Shown here: one piece after another, positions 34,006 through 37,007 of the stretch | How positions within the stretch are numbered: the first letter of the stretch is position 1 | Layout of the letters: each line of letters starts with the position of its first letter | NCBI RefSeq assembly: GCF_003144325.1 | Contig: NZ_PENS01000021.1 | Coordinates: forward strand, 1-37,007 | DNA length: 37,007 nucleotides | From: Proteus terrae | Lineage (GTDB): Bacteria > Pseudomonadota > Gammaproteobacteria > Enterobacterales > Enterobacteriaceae | Direction: 5' to 3' | Notes under the pieces: generated by a model | The model's database searches: none | Told to the model about the DNA's origin: nothing | Seen by the model: the letters and a program-made list of their open reading frames with translations, nothing else | Translations under genes and position numbers: made by a program

Positions 34006-35409
34006 TTATTTAACAACTTCACCGCTGTCGATAACGGTTTTACGTACTTTATCTGAGAAATCTTGTGCTTCTTTAATAATGGCTTTTTCATCAACGGTTA
34101 ATAGTTGGCGATCTTCCATTAAGATCTTTCCATCAACAATGGTGTGGCGAACATTACTGCCATTTGCGCCATACACTAATGCTGCATAAGGACTATACAT
34201 TGGCACCATATTAGGCGATTTAGTATCAACAACGATAATATCAGCAAGTTTGCCTGATTCTAAAGATCCTAGTTTATCTTCCATATGTAATACTTTCGCC
34301 GAACCCATTGTTGCCAGTTCTACTACAGTTAATGGTGGCATAGCAGCACGATCTTTATTCACTAATTTATGGATTTTACCCACAAGATTTAGCTCATTCA
34401 TGGTCGTTAGCGTGTTACTCGACATTGGACCATCAGTCCCTAAGCCCACACGAACACCCTTTTCTAACATCGCGACGACAGGTGCTACACCTTTTGCTGA
34501 TTTAGTATTTGCACTGATATTATGAGCGACACCAACATCATATTTTTTCAGTAAATCAATATCTTTATCATCGACCATAATTGCGTGAGCTGCGATAACT
34601 TTATTATTTAGCGCTCCGATATCTGCCATATATTGAACTGGACTTTTACCGCCAGTACGTTTAGCAATTTCTTCTTGTTCACGGTCAGTTTCAGCTAAAT
34701 GAATCATAACAGGAACATCAAGTTCTATTGATAATTTAGCAATTTTCTGAAGGTTTTCTGTGGTATTTGTGTAAGGAGCATGTGGTGCAAATGCTGGGAT
34801 AATACGAGGGTGATCTTTATATTCTTTAATAAAGTTTACAGCGTATTGGATGCCCTCTTCTGGTGTTTTCGCATCTGCAACAGGGAAATTAATAACAGAT
34901 TCTCCTAATACTGCGCGATTACCCATTTTATCAACAGTTTTAGCTACTTCATCTTCGAAGTAATACATATCAACGTAAGTTGTTACGCCACCTTTTACCA
35001 TTTCGATATTTGCAAGTTCAGCACCCACTCTGACCATTTCGCGAGAAACCATTTTGCTTTCGAGTGGGAAAATATAACGGTGAAGTCTGTCTGGTACATC
35101 ATCAGCTAATGAACGAAATACAGTCATCGAACCATGTGTATGGGTGTTAATTAAACCTGGCATCACAATATCACCATCAACATCTAACACTTTATTGGCT
35201 TGATATTCTTTAGAAAGCTCAGGGCCACCAACGGCAATAATTTTATTTTCTTTTACGACAACAGTACCTTGTTCAATGATTTTATTTTGCTGATCCATAG
35301 TTAGAACAGTACCGTCAACTATCATCAAATCAGCCTGTTTTGCCGCGTAACTAGAAAAGGAGACCGCCATAACAGCCAAAGCAAGCATAGATTTAGAAAA
35401 TGACATCAT
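34006..35409 (-). CDS. Secreted TRZ/ATZ-type amidohydrolase (deaminase-like)
   Basis: A 467-residue amidohydrolase-superfamily enzyme with a signal peptide (MLALAVMAVSFSSYAA then KQ), so periplasmic. Metal ligands are in PGLINTHTHGSMTVFR (~90-105), HLAETDREQEE (~240), AAHAIMVDDKDI (~275) and GLGTDGPMSSNTL (~330), in the order seen in S-adenosylhomocysteine/5-methylthioadenosine deaminases and atrazine/melamine hydrolases. GVTTYVDMYYFED and HAPYTNT are further marks of this group. Cytosolic relatives deaminate SAH or MTA; export to the periplasm is unusual and the substrate cannot be told. The start ATG 35409 has a GAGAGGT ribosome binding site, with a second ATG directly after. Monocistronic, divergent from the TerD-family gene. 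Confidence 0.85.
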   Translation of the reverse strand: MMSFSKSMLALAVMAVSFSSYAAKQADLMIVDGTVLTMDQQNKIIEQGTVVVKENKIIAVGGPELSKEYQANKVLDVDGDIVMPGLINTHTHGSMTVFRSLADDVPDRLHRYIFPLESKMVSREMVRVGAELANIEMVKGGVTTYVDMYYFEDEVAKTVDKMGNRAVLGESVINFPVADAKTPEEGIQYAVNFIKEYKDHPRIIPAFAPHAPYTNTTENLQKIAKLSIELDVPVMIHLAETDREQEEIAKRTGGKSPVQYMADIGALNNKVIAAHAIMVDDKDIDLLKKYDVGVAHNISANTKSAKGVAPVVAMLEKGVRVGLGTDGPMSSNTLTTMNELNLVGKIHKLVNKDRAAMPPLTVVELATMGSAKVLHMEDKLGSLESGKLADIIVVDTKSPNMVPMYSPYAALVYGANGSNVRHTIVDGKILMEDRQLLTVDEKAIIKEAQDFSDKVRKTVIDSGEVVK

Positions 35410-35579
35410 TACCTCTCGTCTTGATGGGAAAATTTCTCTAAGATTATAAATAAATTCATTGGCTTTTGATATCTAATGAAAGTGAAAGAGATCACCGAAT
35501 AAATAATTAATTAAAGTTATTATCACTTCTTTTATCTCAATAACTTGCAGTTGGTCTTATCAATTAAGGAGCAGTTTTA

Positions 35580-36818
35580 ATGAGTAAAACGTTGCAACCT
35601 GGTGAAAACACATCACTTAGCGAAAATAAAGGACAAGTTAAAGTCTCTCATGCAGTAGGCGATAACCTTGATATTAATCTGACTGCATTTTTAGTAACAG
35701 GCTCAGGAAAAGTCGTAAATGACGACGATATGGTTTTCTTTAATGCTCCTCATCACGCTTCTGGTGCGGCTTCATTTATCTCACCGATAACTCAAGGCTC
35801 CACAGTTATTCATAGTATTGATTTTGACTTTTCCCGTTTACCCGAAAATATTACCAAAATAGCAATTACATTAACGCAAGATGGTAGTGCTGGCGGTTTT
35901 GCTGTTGTTAATCAATTAAAAGCACAAGTGCTGATAAATAATGAAGTTATTGAGTTAGTACCAAGCCAATTTTCACAAGAGACAGGCATCATCGTTTTAG
36001 AACTTTATGTTCGAAATGGTCAGAATAAAGTCCGTTCGGTTTGGCAAGGTTTTGCTTCTGGACTTGCGGGTTTATGTAACCTTTATGGTGTTGAAGTTGA
36101 AGAGCCTGCTCCGGTTGTTACACCACCATCGCCTCCTGTAAATGTACAAAAAAACGTAGTGAAGCTGACTAAACCCGATAGTAGTCATCGTGTTTCATTG
36201 ATAAAAGGTAATGATGCACCTAAACGTATTTTAGTCAGTGCAACATGGATAGATAATGGTGATGGAAAAGATAATGATGATTTAGATCTTCGTGTGGGAA
36301 TTTTACGTCCGAATGGTCAAATGTCGATTATTCAAGCGCCAGATAAAAGCGGTGCTTTTAATTCTGATCCTTTTGTTTTCCATACAGGTGATGTGATTAG
36401 TGTGAGTCAAGAACAACCCGGTTGTGAAACCGTTGAGATTAATCCTGCTATTTCCCAATTAATGGGCGGTAAAGTTGCGTTAGTTTGTAGTGTCTACTCT
36501 GCGATTAGTAACGGCTGCGTCTCTGTTGCCTCATTAAAACCAACAATGCGTATGGAATATGGCAATCAAGTGGTTGAATGTTCTTGTGAGTATAAGAAAG
36601 GCTTTTTCAATAATATGATTTATACCTATGTGATTGGTATTATTGAAATTGATCAAGATAGTATTACATTAAAACCATCAGGTGTAACATCAAGAGCAGG
36701 TAGTGAAGCAACACCTTGGTTAACACGCAATGGCAATGAGCTTAAATTAACAATGGATGGCCCTCATGTTTTTAAAGGGAAGAAACCCAGTATTTTAGGC
36801 ACCAAGCGTTATGTCTGA
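35580..36818 (+). CDS. Two-domain TerD/TerA-family protein (tellurium-resistance type)
   Basis: A 412-residue cytosolic protein. An N-terminal TerD fold (residues ~1-180) shows LQPGENTSLSENKGQVKVSHAVG, DDDMVFFNAPHHASGA and FDFSRLPENITKIAITLTQDG. A proline-rich linker (VEEPAPVVTPPSPPVNV) follows, then a second related domain (~200-412) with VSATWIDNGDGKDNDDLDLRVGI, an acidic calcium-binding-type cluster. The length and paired layout match TerA better than single-domain TerD/TerE. Ter proteins are linked to tellurite, colicin and phage resistance. It stands alone, without terB, terC or terD in view. The ATG at 35580 has AAGGAG about 7 bases upstream. Confidence 0.85.
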   Translation: MSKTLQPGENTSLSENKGQVKVSHAVGDNLDINLTAFLVTGSGKVVNDDDMVFFNAPHHASGAASFISPITQGSTVIHSIDFDFSRLPENITKIAITLTQDGSAGGFAVVNQLKAQVLINNEVIELVPSQFSQETGIIVLELYVRNGQNKVRSVWQGFASGLAGLCNLYGVEVEEPAPVVTPPSPPVNVQKNVVKLTKPDSSHRVSLIKGNDAPKRILVSATWIDNGDGKDNDDLDLRVGILRPNGQMSIIQAPDKSGAFNSDPFVFHTGDVISVSQEQPGCETVEINPAISQLMGGKVALVCSVYSAISNGCVSVASLKPTMRMEYGNQVVECSCEYKKGFFNNMIYTYVIGIIEIDQDSITLKPSGVTSRAGSEATPWLTRNGNELKLTMDGPHVFKGKKPSILGTKRYV

Positions 36819-36861
36819 TCTCATTATAAAAAAGAAATAATCTAAAGTTTATCTTAAAGAA

Positions 36862-36889
36862 AAACGGGCAATAATACCTATGCCCGTTT
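36862..36889 (+). terminator. Rho-independent terminator after the TerA-like gene
   Basis: A 9-bp perfect stem AAACGGGCA/TGCCCGTTT with a 10-base loop, followed by ATTTATT. It lies 43 bases after the stop. Confidence 0.8.
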
Positions 36890-36941
36890 ATTTATTATGG
36901 GCTTTAGCCAGTTTAAGTCGCGTCAGCGTCTTAAATATAAA

Positions 36942-36962
36942 ACCACCCGCTATGCGGGTGGG
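36942..36962. repeat. GC-rich hairpin resembling the one at the left window end
   Basis: An 8-bp stem CCACCCGC/GCGGGTGG with a TAT loop, preceded by AAA and followed by GTAT. The hairpin at 90-110 has AAACCACCCG and CGGGTGGTTAT in the same orientation. Such stems mark IS200/IS605 ends or REP-like elements. Nothing recognisable as a transposase follows before the window ends. Confidence 0.55.
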
Positions 36963-37007
36963 TATTAAAGGTTATACCAAGAAAAACACCTTTCCGTTAC
37001 GATATAG

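Overview
The window looks like chromosome of an AT-rich member of the Morganellaceae, most likely Proteus. This rests on low GC, Enterobacterales-type genes (xylR/xylA/xylB, yegD, yjbD, the ytcA-mdtNOP cassette, the selenouridine synthase mnmH) and protein lengths close to the E. coli orthologues. The genus is an inference from gene content; no search was run.

Left end (1-4900), accessory and decaying. The first ~110 bases look like the right end of an IS200/IS605-type element with a terminal hairpin. It abuts a minus-strand operon resembling a MoxR-vWA-beta-propeller ternary (bpX) system: a MoxR/RavA-like AAA+ ATPase, a small bpX2-like protein, a vWA-propeller protein split by one in-frame TGA, and a last gene cut off at the element hairpin. 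Upstream lie a short coding remnant, a 17-bp perfect hairpin and a GIY-YIG nuclease gene.

Xylose region (5300-12600). After a small VF530-family gene comes xylR, divergent from a malY-like PLP enzyme, an NhaC-family antiporter, xylA and xylB. A consensus CRP site sits in the divergent promoter region. The order malY-nhaC-xylA-xylB, with no sugar transporter, is unusual.

Middle (12700-19900). An unknown lipoprotein, yjbD, an L-threonine aldolase-like enzyme, the Hsp70-like yegD and a small acidic unknown protein are followed by a deletion scar. There the last third of a LysR regulator is joined to a YdcZ-family transporter that has lost its start; an intact YdcZ-family gene follows. Next are a DUF6122 membrane protein and a secreted choloylglycine-hydrolase-family amidase.

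Right half (19900-37007). A ytcA-mdtN-mdtO-mdtP tripartite efflux operon on the minus strand is followed by mnmH, a DUF4184 membrane protein with a hexanucleotide tandem repeat in its upstream region, a periplasmic 5'-nucleotidase, and a single-copy protein with an IS1 InsA-like zinc ribbon and HTH. Then come a GNAT acetyltransferase broken by a one-base frameshift that overlaps a cytosolic serine hydrolase, a MuiA/DUF4139 protein, a secreted TRZ/ATZ-type deaminase and an orphan two-domain TerD/TerA-like protein. The last ~65 bases carry a hairpin nearly identical in its stem to the one at the left end. No rRNA, tRNA, CRISPR array or complete insertion sequence was seen.
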